Of a DNA stretch of 64,000 nucleotides, positions 44,895 to 52,370 are shown one piece after another. The stretch is from assembly GCA_016707205.1 (NCBI GenBank), contig JADJHZ010000008.1, positions 62,001-126,000 of the forward strand, in the 5' to 3' direction. Numbering within the stretch: the first letter of the stretch is position 1; the number at the start of each line of letters is the position of its first letter. The notes beneath the pieces were generated by a model that was not told where the DNA came from, made no database searches, and was given only the letters and a program-made list of their open reading frames with translations. Both the position numbers and the translations under genes were made by a program. The DNA is from Haliscomenobacter sp. Lineage in GTDB: Bacteria; Bacteroidota; Bacteroidia; Chitinophagales; Saprospiraceae.

Positions 44895-46271
44895 TTACTT
44901 GATCGATTTTATCGGCGCGTCCCACTTCACCGGTTTGAGTTCCTCTGCATTGGGGTCGTAATAATCCGGAGGAAATCCGTTTAGCTGCCGCCACAGCTCA
45001 TACCACAAAGGCACCGTGTTGAGCATGGCGATGGCGTTCGCGCCGGAGCCGGGGCGGAGTTCTTTGGGCCAGGGTTTTTCGCTGTTGTCGGGAGCGACCA
45101 AAAGACGGTACTTGCCGTTTTCGCTGATGATGTTATCGATGGCAACCACTTTTCCCTGATAGGTGCCAAAAGAAGCCCCCGGCCAGCCGGAAAAGACGAA
45201 CGCAGGCCATCCGTCGAAGACAAACCGGACCTTTTTCCCGGTGCGCATCAGGGGAAAGTCCATGGGGCGTACGTACATTTCGGCGGCCAACTCGTAGTGG
45301 GCGGGTAAGATGCTCACGATGGCTTCTCCTTCCTTGATGGTCTCCCCAAGGCCTACCTGAAGCGCTTTGGCAATGTAACCATCCTGGGGAGCGGTAATGT
45401 AGCGGAATCCGCTTCGCTGAGTGTAGTTGGCAACCTGGATCTCCAGTTTGCTGACGTCGGCTTCCGCCACAAAGCGATCCGAAAGGGTGCTGTACTGCTC
45501 CGACTCCGCTTTGGCGATCTTCTGGCCGTATTCGTACCGAAGCGCATTAAATTCCAGGCGGGCGTTGACGAGCTCGTTGCGGCTGGTCAGGAGTTTGTTT
45601 TCTGCGGCGACCTGTTTGGCAGAGGTTTCCTGAAGTTTCAAGCGTTTGTCTTCCACCTCGTTCAGGGGTTTGATTCCTTGCTGATAGAGGTTGTCGGTGC
45701 GTTTCCACTGGCGTTCGGCGATCGTATACTCCAGGCGGGCCCGTTCCAGGTCGATGCTGTCGGAATCGACTTTGAGTTCAGTTTGCCTGACCTTGTTCTG
45801 AAGTTGCTGTTCTTTTAGCACCTGCTCGATACGCATGGCCTGAATCTGTTGGCCAAGCGCATCGGCTTTCCGGCTATAGGCCCCAATAGCGCCGCTTTTG
45901 GCGTCCACCTGCTGCTGGGTACGTCCGATCAGTTGAGGATCGAAATACTCCGACTTGATTTCGGAAAGAAAAACAATGGTGTCGCCCGCATTTACCTGCT
46001 GCCCCTCCCGCACATACCAGCGCTCGATCCGCCCGGGGATGGTCGAGTGGATGGTTTGAGGGCGATGCTCCGGAAGTAAAACCGTAACCTTGGCCTTGGA
46101 TTGCACGTTCTGCGTCCAGGGCAGAAAAAGGAAAACAATAAATATGCCGAGGGTAGAGATCAACCACCGGACGAAAAAGCGATTGCTGCGGGACAGCCGG
46201 GTTTCCTGAAAACTTCGGAATTCGTCGGCTGGAAACTGGCCAATAATCGAATTGGAAGAAATATTCAACAT
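44895..46271 (-). CDS. HlyD-family membrane fusion protein
   Basis: 458 residues. N-terminal cytoplasmic segment, one membrane helix (FVRWLISTLGIFIVFLFLPW), a biotinyl-lipoyl-like half (STIPGRIERWYVREGQQVNAGDTI), a long alpha-hairpin coiled coil of about 170 residues (SEIKSEYFDPQL to YGQKIAKAESEQY), the second lipoyl half (ITAPQDGYIAKALQVGLGET) and beta-barrel domains. It bridges the inner-membrane ABC protein to the TolC channel. Lies between the two in the operon. Confidence 0.88.
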   Translation of the reverse strand: MLNISSNSIIGQFPADEFRSFQETRLSRSNRFFVRWLISTLGIFIVFLFLPWTQNVQSKAKVTVLLPEHRPQTIHSTIPGRIERWYVREGQQVNAGDTIVFLSEIKSEYFDPQLIGRTQQQVDAKSGAIGAYSRKADALGQQIQAMRIEQVLKEQQLQNKVRQTELKVDSDSIDLERARLEYTIAERQWKRTDNLYQQGIKPLNEVEDKRLKLQETSAKQVAAENKLLTSRNELVNARLEFNALRYEYGQKIAKAESEQYSTLSDRFVAEADVSKLEIQVANYTQRSGFRYITAPQDGYIAKALQVGLGETIKEGEAIVSILPAHYELAAEMYVRPMDFPLMRTGKKVRFVFDGWPAFVFSGWPGASFGTYQGKVVAIDNIISENGKYRLLVAPDNSEKPWPKELRPGSGANAIAMLNTVPLWYELWRQLNGFPPDYYDPNAEELKPVKWDAPIKSIK

Positions 46272-46379
46272 GGGCTTAATAACATACGAATTGATCGAAT
46301 CATGAATTACGGGTTAAGCTGATTCCCACCGCAACAAGTCTAATTACCTATCAGGTGTTCAAGCGATCCATTTGAGTCC

Positions 46380-48134
46380 TCAAACGACCTCCAAGCCGGC
46401 ATCTTTCAGGAACAAAGCGTTGAAGTGTTTGCTTTTTTTGATCTGCTGATAATCCCCTTCCTCTTCTACTTTGCCTTCATTCAGGATCAGAATGCGGTCG
46501 CAGTGGGAGGCGTACAAGGGATCGTTGGAGACCATGACCAGGGTCCAGGGACGGTCTGCTGCCGTCAGGCAATCGGCTATGCAGCGGCGATCTGCGGGCT
46601 CAAGGGTCGAAAATCCATCCTCCACTACCAGAAGGCGGGGCTGGGAGGCAATAGCCCGGGCAAGCATGATCTTCTGGCGAATACTCCGGGGAATATTGCG
46701 TCCTTCCGGTAGCAACGGGGTATTGAACCCGTCGGGAAGCTTGCGCACAAAGTCGGCTAATCCCAACTTCTCTGAAGTCCGGATAACCTGATCGAGGGAA
46801 AGCCCTGGATCGTAAAGGATAATGTTTTCCAAAATAGAGCCCCGGAAAATATGCTCTTCTGCAAGAAAATCCCCGATATGCCGTCGCAGGCTGTCGAGTT
46901 GAAGGCTGCGCAAAGGAAACCCGTTGTAGTTAATGCTTCCCTGGAAATAAGGAAACAATCCGGCAATGAGTTCCAGAAGGGTCGTTTTGCCGGAGCCGTT
47001 ATATCCTGAAATGCAAACGGCTTCCCCGGATTTCACGACCAGGTCGATACCGTCCAAGACAGGCTTTTCCGAGTCTGGAAAAGAAAACCGCACATTGTCC
47101 AGGGATAGTTCCATGCCTTGTCCGCGGTCGCATTCCTCAAACGGAAGCCCTTTGTTTTCTTCAATTGGAAGATCTGTTACATAGCCCAGTTTATCCAGAG
47201 CGGTAAGCACATCGTAAATGGTTTCCATGGTCACAATGAGCTTCTCGGAGGAAGCCAGGACTAAAATGATGACGATATCGGCGGCTACAAACTGGCCGAT
47301 ATTGATTTGGTTTTCCAGCACGAGAAAGCTACCCAATGCCAGCAGGGAAGCCATAACTAAAACTTCAAATCCTACGATACTGCCAAACTGGCCTATCAGG
47401 ATGCGAAAGTGTTCCCGCCTGCTTTTCAGGTAACTTCCCACCAGACTGTCGAGACGCTGCAAGGCAAAGGGAGTGTCTCCCGCCAGTTTAAACGTCGTGA
47501 TGGAACGGGCCTGTTCCTCCAGCCAGTGCGCCACCTGATATTTATACTTGGATTCCTTGAGGCTGGTGTTCAGCCCCTTGGGGCCCGTTACGCGAAAGAT
47601 CAGGAACATGGTCAGAAGTAACAGAATGCTAAAAAACACATAAAACGGGTGGTAAAACGAAATGAGCAGCAGACCAAAAACGATTTGGAGCATCGCGGTG
47701 GAAAAATCGATCAGGATCTTGGGGAGTCCTTTCTGCACTGTCAACGTATCAAAAAAGCGATTGACCAGTTCGGGCGGATAATAGCCGACCAACGTGTCCA
47801 GGCGAAGACGCGGCAACCGGTACGAAAAATCAAAGGCCGAACGGACAAAGATCCGTTGCTGTATCGTTTCGGTGACCGACATCTGCATGACTTTCAAGAC
47901 GCCCGATAACGCAGTAGCCAAGGTCACTACACCGATGAGCGCCAACAGGGACGCTGAAATTGCCCCCCCCGCGATCAGGCCGATGATGGCCTGGACCCCC
48001 AGCGGGAGGATCAGGGTAATCAACCCGGCAAAAATAGCATAGATATAGATATAGGTAATGTCCTTGCGGTCGAGTGCCAGCAAACGAAAAAAACGCTGCA
48101 CTGGCGTCAGACCGCCGTTGAGATTCCCGGCCAT
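46380..48134 (-). CDS. ABC export protein (permease plus degenerate ATPase domain)
   Basis: 584 residues. Six-helix transmembrane domain (residues 30-310) followed by a nucleotide-binding domain. Walker A SGYNGSGKTTLLEL is intact, but other motifs deviate: the Q-loop reads IGDFLAEEHIF without Gln, the LSGGQ signature position reads IPRSIRQK, Walker B reads LLVVEDGFSTLE (E-D order in place of D-E), and the H-loop reads VSNDP without His. No C39 peptidase domain. Expected role: type I secretion with the HlyD and TolC proteins encoded downstream. ATP hydrolysis may be weak or need a partner. Start at 48134 fits a promoter 27 bp upstream. Confidence 0.82.
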   Translation of the reverse strand: MAGNLNGGLTPVQRFFRLLALDRKDITYIYIYAIFAGLITLILPLGVQAIIGLIAGGAISASLLALIGVVTLATALSGVLKVMQMSVTETIQQRIFVRSAFDFSYRLPRLRLDTLVGYYPPELVNRFFDTLTVQKGLPKILIDFSTAMLQIVFGLLLISFYHPFYVFFSILLLLTMFLIFRVTGPKGLNTSLKESKYKYQVAHWLEEQARSITTFKLAGDTPFALQRLDSLVGSYLKSRREHFRILIGQFGSIVGFEVLVMASLLALGSFLVLENQINIGQFVAADIVIILVLASSEKLIVTMETIYDVLTALDKLGYVTDLPIEENKGLPFEECDRGQGMELSLDNVRFSFPDSEKPVLDGIDLVVKSGEAVCISGYNGSGKTTLLELIAGLFPYFQGSINYNGFPLRSLQLDSLRRHIGDFLAEEHIFRGSILENIILYDPGLSLDQVIRTSEKLGLADFVRKLPDGFNTPLLPEGRNIPRSIRQKIMLARAIASQPRLLVVEDGFSTLEPADRRCIADCLTAADRPWTLVMVSNDPLYASHCDRILILNEGKVEEEGDYQQIKKSKHFNALFLKDAGLEVV

Positions 48135-48160
48135 AAGTTTTATTCCTTGTTTGCGTCAAT

Positions 48161-48191
48161 TAAAGGTACGTGCGCATCCGGTCAAATGCAA
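48161..48191 (-). promoter_or_regulatory. Promoter of the ABC-HlyD-TolC operon
   Basis: On the minus strand, TTG (48191-48189), 20 nt, then TACCTTTA (48168-48161), one base from the TAnnTTTG consensus. It leaves a leader of roughly 20 nt before the ABC start at 48134. Confidence 0.5.
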
Positions 48192-48306
48192 GCTAAACTT
48201 CGAAGGAACCGATTTGTGCATGCCATCGCGCACCTCCCGGCATTCGCCTCAGGCGAAGAAGCCCCCCGCAGAATGTATAAAACCTGTCGCAGGAGAATAT
48301 AATGCA

Positions 48307-48840
48307 TCAATCCAGCATTTCGCTGTAATGGCAAGCGGCATAGCGCTCCTTCAAGGCTTCCTGGAGCTTATGCCGGGCGAAGAAAATGCGGCTCTTGACC
48401 GTTCCCAGAGGGATGCCCAGATCTCTGGCAATTTCGTCGTACTTGAATCCTTCGCAATGCAGAACGAAGGGAATACGCGCCCACCCTTCCAGATCGTTGA
48501 TCGCTTTCTGGATCTCCTGCATGGTAATAGTGGTTTCTCCAAGGTTGCGAACCATTTCCGAGCCGGAATCAATCAGGGAATTATTGGGCGTGGCGTCGTT
48601 AAGCGTCTGACGACGGCGGCGCTTCCGATAGTCGTTAATGAACGCATTCCGCATAATGGTCATCAACCAGGCCCTCAGGTTGGTATGGGGCTGATAGTGA
48701 TCTTTGTACTTAAAGGCTTTATACGCTGTTTCCTGAACCAGGTCGCGGGCGGAATCTTCATCCTTGGTAAAGTTCAGGGCAAAATTGAATAGTACCTTTT
48801 GCTGGCGGCCAAAAAGGGTGGTGAATTCCAGAGTGGACAT
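48307..48840 (-). CDS. ECF-type RNA polymerase sigma factor
   Basis: 177 residues. Region 2: DEDSARDLVQETAYKAFKYK and AWLMTIMRNAFINDYRKRRR; region 4: CEGFKYDEIARDLGIPLGTV followed by KSRIFFARHKLQEAL. This resembles the small Bacteroidota sigma factors of the RpoE-like group often found without a cognate anti-sigma. It lies upstream of the export operon on the same strand with a 172-bp gap that has its own promoter match. The upstream 80 bp are very AT-rich. Confidence 0.92.
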   Translation of the reverse strand: MSTLEFTTLFGRQQKVLFNFALNFTKDEDSARDLVQETAYKAFKYKDHYQPHTNLRAWLMTIMRNAFINDYRKRRRRQTLNDATPNNSLIDSGSEMVRNLGETTITMQEIQKAINDLEGWARIPFVLHCEGFKYDEIARDLGIPLGTVKSRIFFARHKLQEALKERYAACHYSEMLD

Positions 48841-49036
48841 AGCAGCGTTATTTAAAAAGTTGTTTATTAAAATAATAGTAAAGCTATTAAATATAATGGT
48901 AACATACTTTTATTGTAATAGTTTATTCGGCATCTTTTTTTTGAAAAATTTTTTCTTTCCTCCGGAAAAGGCAGCATCGCTCAACTTCCGGTATCTTTAT
49001 ACTCTGCCGGCAAACCAAACAACTGGGCAGCAACTT

Positions 49037-49963
49037 ATGAATTGGCAACCTTTGCGGAACGGGTTCCGGGCCCATCTTCTGCTGGAGCGGGGGTTGTCGG
49101 AGCACACGATCGAAGCGTACCTCCGCGACATCGGCAAACTGGAGGACTATGCCCGGATTTCCGGCCTCGAATGCGGGCCAGAAGCCTTAAGCCCCCATTC
49201 CTTGCAGCAGTTTTTCCGGTTTCTGAACGAGCTGGGGTTGGGCGCGCGGTCTCAAGCCCGATTGTTATCGGCGGTCAAGACGTTTTACAAGTATCTGGTC
49301 ATGGAAAACCTTGTTGCTGCCAACCCGACCGATCTGCTGGAGGGCCCGAGGTTACTTCGCGGGATTCCGACCGTCCTTTCCTTTTCCGAGGTCCAGCGGA
49401 TGATCCAATCGATCGACCTGAGCACCGATCACGGGCTCCGCGACCGGGCCATTCTGGAAACCCTGTACGCCAGCGGGCTACGGGTAAGCGAATTGTGCGA
49501 TCTCAGGCTGAGCCATTTGTACCTGGACGTAGGCTTTATCAAAGTCACGGGAAAAGGGGATAAGGAGCGCCTGGTTCCTATTGGCGAAGAGGCCATCAAG
49601 CATATTCGCATTTACCGGCAGCACGTGCGCGATAAGTTGCCCGTGATCCACGCCGGGCACGAAAACATCCTGTTCCTCAACCGCCGGGGGAAACGCCTGA
49701 GCCGCATCACCGTGTTCAACATGGTGCGCGGCGCAGCGCTTCGGGCAGGCATCCACAAAACCGTCAGCCCCCACACGCTGCGGCATTCCTTTGCCACCCA
49801 CCTCATCGAAGGCGGGGCCGATTTAAAAGCGGTTCAGGATATGCTGGGGCACGAATCCATCCTTACCACGGAGATCTATACGCACCTCGACAATGCCTAT
49901 CTCCGGGAAACCCTCCTGCGCTTCCATCCTCTGAACCGGCGGGCTGCGCTTGAAGAAGAATGA
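49037..49963 (+). CDS. Tyrosine recombinase XerC/XerD
   Basis: 308 residues. N-terminal SAM-like domain (LERGLSEHTIEAYLRDIGKL) and catalytic domain with all active-site residues: Arg149 in SGLRVSE, Lys173 in TGKGDKE, His246 and Arg249 in HTLRHSF, His272 in GHESILTTEIY and nucleophile Tyr281. Length and HESILTTEIYTHL fit the chromosomal XerC/XerD that resolves dimers at dif; C or D cannot be told apart here. The open frame upstream to 48764 is AT-rich and not used. No dif site was identified. Confidence 0.92.
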   Translation: MNWQPLRNGFRAHLLLERGLSEHTIEAYLRDIGKLEDYARISGLECGPEALSPHSLQQFFRFLNELGLGARSQARLLSAVKTFYKYLVMENLVAANPTDLLEGPRLLRGIPTVLSFSEVQRMIQSIDLSTDHGLRDRAILETLYASGLRVSELCDLRLSHLYLDVGFIKVTGKGDKERLVPIGEEAIKHIRIYRQHVRDKLPVIHAGHENILFLNRRGKRLSRITVFNMVRGAALRAGIHKTVSPHTLRHSFATHLIEGGADLKAVQDMLGHESILTTEIYTHLDNAYLRETLLRFHPLNRRAALEEE

Positions 49964-49983
49964 TCATCTATACAAACTTTCCC

Positions 49984-49991
49984 TAATTTTG
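49984..49991 (+). promoter_or_regulatory. -7 box candidate for the lipoprotein gene
   Basis: TAATTTTG fits TAnnTTTG exactly and lies 27 bp before the start at 50019, between it and the recombinase stop. No TTG at the right spacing. Confidence 0.4.
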
Positions 49992-50018
49992 CCTCCATTG
50001 AACCGGAATACCATACCC

Positions 50019-51635
50019 ATGCAGTTGATCCGAATCGTTTTTTTTCAAGCCCTTTGCCTGGCTATTGCTTCCTGCGCGACCATCACTCCCCCCGAGGGAG
50101 GGCCCAAGGACACCGTGCCCCCGCTCATCGACACCGCACGCACCACTCCGAGCGGGCAGGTGAACTTTGCCAAACAGCCCATTGAGATTGCGTTTCAGGA
50201 ATGGATCGTCCTGGAAGACGCCGCTAATCAGGTCCTTGTTTCTCCCCCCCTGGAATTCCGGCCCACCACCCGGCTTAAGCGGCGCACCGTGATCTTCGAG
50301 TTCCAGGAAAAAGAACAACTCCGGCCAAATGTCACCTACACCATTAATTTCGGAACCGCCGTCAAGGATCTTACCGAAAAAAATCCGGCCGACAATCTCC
50401 GCTTCGTCTTCGCCACCGGTCCGCAACTGGATTCCCTGACCTTCCAGGGCGTCGTGAAGGATGCCCTCACCGGAGAGCCCGTGGAGAAAGCCTTGTTCAT
50501 GCTTTACGAAAACCCGGCCGACAGCGTGGTGCGAAAACAAAGACCCCTGTACTTCGCCAAGACCGACAAAGAAGGCCGGTTTCAGATAAAAAACATCCGG
50601 GAGGGCGTTTTTAAAGGCTTTGCCCTCGCCGACGTCAACTCCAATTACCGGTTCGACCTGCCGAACGAAAAAATCGGGTTTCCGGACAGCCTGATTGCCA
50701 TCGGACCCGGAGCAACCACCACGGCCCAAATCCGGCTTTTCCAGGAAACGCCCACCCTCCGCGTGCAGAGCACCGACACCAGCGCCGCCGGACTGATCAA
50801 GATCGCCTTCAACCAACCGCCGGTATTTGTCCGGGCGGTTCCCGACGACACGTCTCAGGTGGTCGTGCGGGCTGTCGCCAAAGACACCCTCCTGATTTGG
50901 ACTCCCGTCGGCAAACCAGGAACCCTGATCCTACGCCAGGACACCCTCAGCCTGGATACCATCGCATGGGCGGGCTGGCTTTCCGGAAAAGCCCAGCTAG
51001 CCGCCGGAGGGGTGGTGTCGCCCAAGCCCGGACCCGATCCGGTACGGCAGCACCCCGAAGAAGATTTCCTGATCCGCTTCCGGGCGCCGGCGAACCGGAT
51101 CGACACGGCGATGGCCCGTCTTTTTCGGGATTCACTCCCGGATCCGGCGACGCCCAATCTCTATATCGACAGCACAGACGCCCGCATCGTAAGGCTGCGC
51201 CAGGGTTGGCAAGAGGACGCAATCTACCGGCTGGAATTGCAGCCCGGAGCGATCCAGGACCTGTTCGGCCGGAATCTGGACTCGGCCCTGGTCTTTCTGA
51301 TCAAGGTGGACCCGAGAAAAAGCTACGGCAACATCCGGCTTAAGCTCAGCGGGCTCGACACCATCTATCCCTACCTGCTGGAACTTCTGCTGGCCGATGG
51401 CAGCATCTACCTCCAGCAGCGCCTCGAAGCAGGAGGAGAAACCCGGGAACTGGAATTCCGCCTGCTCCCTCCCCAGGCCTTTACCCTCCGGGTAGTCGAA
51501 GACCGCAACCGGAACGGAGTCTGGGACAGCGGCCGGTACGAAAGCAAAGTGCAACCCGAACGGGTGACGTTGTACAAACTGGAGGCGCTGAGGGCGAATT
51601 GGGATCTGGAAGCGGAGGTGAAATTGGAAAATTGA
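50019..51635 (+). CDS. Lipoprotein with bacterial Ig-like (Big_5) domain
   Basis: 538 residues. Lipoprotein signal with lipobox IASC (Cys19). An Ig-like Big_5/SbsA-type domain follows immediately: PPEGGPKDTVPPLIDTARTT is the family opening, with YTINFGTAVKDLTEKNP. Later domains are carboxypeptidase-regulatory-like (FQGVVKDALTGEPVEKALF, GRFQIKNIREGVFKGFALAD) and a closing region typical of Bacteroidota proteins of this kind (VVEDRNRNGVWDSGRYESKV). Outer-membrane anchored, function unknown. The frame opens upstream at 49950 but the lipobox decides for 50019. Confidence 0.88.
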   Translation: MQLIRIVFFQALCLAIASCATITPPEGGPKDTVPPLIDTARTTPSGQVNFAKQPIEIAFQEWIVLEDAANQVLVSPPLEFRPTTRLKRRTVIFEFQEKEQLRPNVTYTINFGTAVKDLTEKNPADNLRFVFATGPQLDSLTFQGVVKDALTGEPVEKALFMLYENPADSVVRKQRPLYFAKTDKEGRFQIKNIREGVFKGFALADVNSNYRFDLPNEKIGFPDSLIAIGPGATTTAQIRLFQETPTLRVQSTDTSAAGLIKIAFNQPPVFVRAVPDDTSQVVVRAVAKDTLLIWTPVGKPGTLILRQDTLSLDTIAWAGWLSGKAQLAAGGVVSPKPGPDPVRQHPEEDFLIRFRAPANRIDTAMARLFRDSLPDPATPNLYIDSTDARIVRLRQGWQEDAIYRLELQPGAIQDLFGRNLDSALVFLIKVDPRKSYGNIRLKLSGLDTIYPYLLELLLADGSIYLQQRLEAGGETRELEFRLLPPQAFTLRVVEDRNRNGVWDSGRYESKVQPERVTLYKLEALRANWDLEAEVKLEN

Positions 51636-51649
51636 GGCGATTGGCAACC

Positions 51650-51713
51650 AAATCGAAAAAAAGGATCAATTTTCCGGATTCAAATCGGAAAAATCGATCC
51701 TTTTTTCCGATTT
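51650..51713. terminator. Large hairpin after lipoprotein gene
   Basis: Arms 51650-51667 and 51696-51713 are complementary at 17 of 18 positions, carrying A7 on the left and T6 on the right, and a further inner stem ATTTTCCG/CGGAAAAAT. Candidate bidirectional terminator separating the lipoprotein gene from the BlaI operon. Confidence 0.65.
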
Positions 51714-51867
51714 GGACTGACAGCACGCTTAGAGCGTACGAGTTCAAATGGGGGTTGAAAACATCGCCCCGATTCCCAAAATCGTTTCTCGAAGCGTATC
51801 CCAATAGCGAAACTGCTGTGATTCACCGGGACAATTTCGAAAATTTTTTAAAACTTGATTTAATTCT

Positions 51868-51934
51868 TTAACTAAATTTTTAGTCAAAAAAATAAATCAT
51901 TCATTGTATAACTAAAAATTTAGTTATACATTTG
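51868..51934 (+). promoter_or_regulatory. BlaI-type promoter with two operators
   Basis: Promoter: TTG at 51904-51906, 20 nt, TACATTTG at 51927-51934, an exact consensus match. Operator 2 (51906-51929) GTATAACTAAA-AA-TTTAGTTATAC is a perfect inverted repeat filling the space between the boxes. Operator 1 (51868-51887) TTAACTAAA-TT-TTTAGTCAA has one mismatch. Centres are 40 bp apart, about four helical turns. The layout fits autorepression by the BlaI-like protein made from the next gene. Confidence 0.75.
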
Positions 51935-51972
51935 TTCTGTTCATGTAATTAAAGAATGGAACAGATAAGTCT

Positions 51973-52359
51973 ATGAAAACGCTTACCCGCGCCGAAGAAG
52001 AGATTATGCAGATCATCTGGGATCTGGGGCCCTGTACGGTAGCCAATATCCGGGACGCGATTGAAGAAAAAAGCGGTCCGCCCAAGCCGCCGCATAGCAC
52101 CATTTCTACGATGGTGCGCATCTTGGAAGATAAGGGGTTTCTGGGGCATAAGGCCTATGGGCGCACCTACGAGTACTTCCCTTTAGTCACCAGGGAAAAC
52201 TACAGCAAGCAGACGCTGAGAAAGATGATCACGGATTACTTTGAAGGATCGCCCAACCGGCTGGTTTCCTTCCTGGTGCAGGAGAACGATCTCAGTTTGA
52301 AGGACTTGTCCGAGCTCATGGATCAGCTTGAAGACGACGAACCCACTTCCACCAACTAA
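51973..52359 (+). CDS. BlaI/MecI/CopY-family transcriptional repressor
   Basis: 128 residues. Winged helix: LTRAEEEIMQIIWDLGPCTV, PPHSTISTMVRILEDKGFLG, HKAYGRTYEYFPLVTRENYS, then a dimerisation helix region rich in Leu/Asp (LVSFLVQENDLSLKDLSEL). Binds palindromic operators as a dimer and is inactivated through cleavage triggered by an M56 membrane peptidase. That partner is encoded 11 bp downstream. Two operators lie just upstream of its own gene. Confidence 0.93.
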   Translation: MKTLTRAEEEIMQIIWDLGPCTVANIRDAIEEKSGPPKPPHSTISTMVRILEDKGFLGHKAYGRTYEYFPLVTRENYSKQTLRKMITDYFEGSPNRLVSFLVQENDLSLKDLSELMDQLEDDEPTSTN

Positions 52360-52370
52360 ATCCGGCAACC

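Noticed and set aside
49037..49963. Recombinase as a sign of an integrated element
   Set aside because: The protein has the size and motifs of chromosomal XerC/XerD; there are no attachment-site repeats, phage genes or tRNA nearby.
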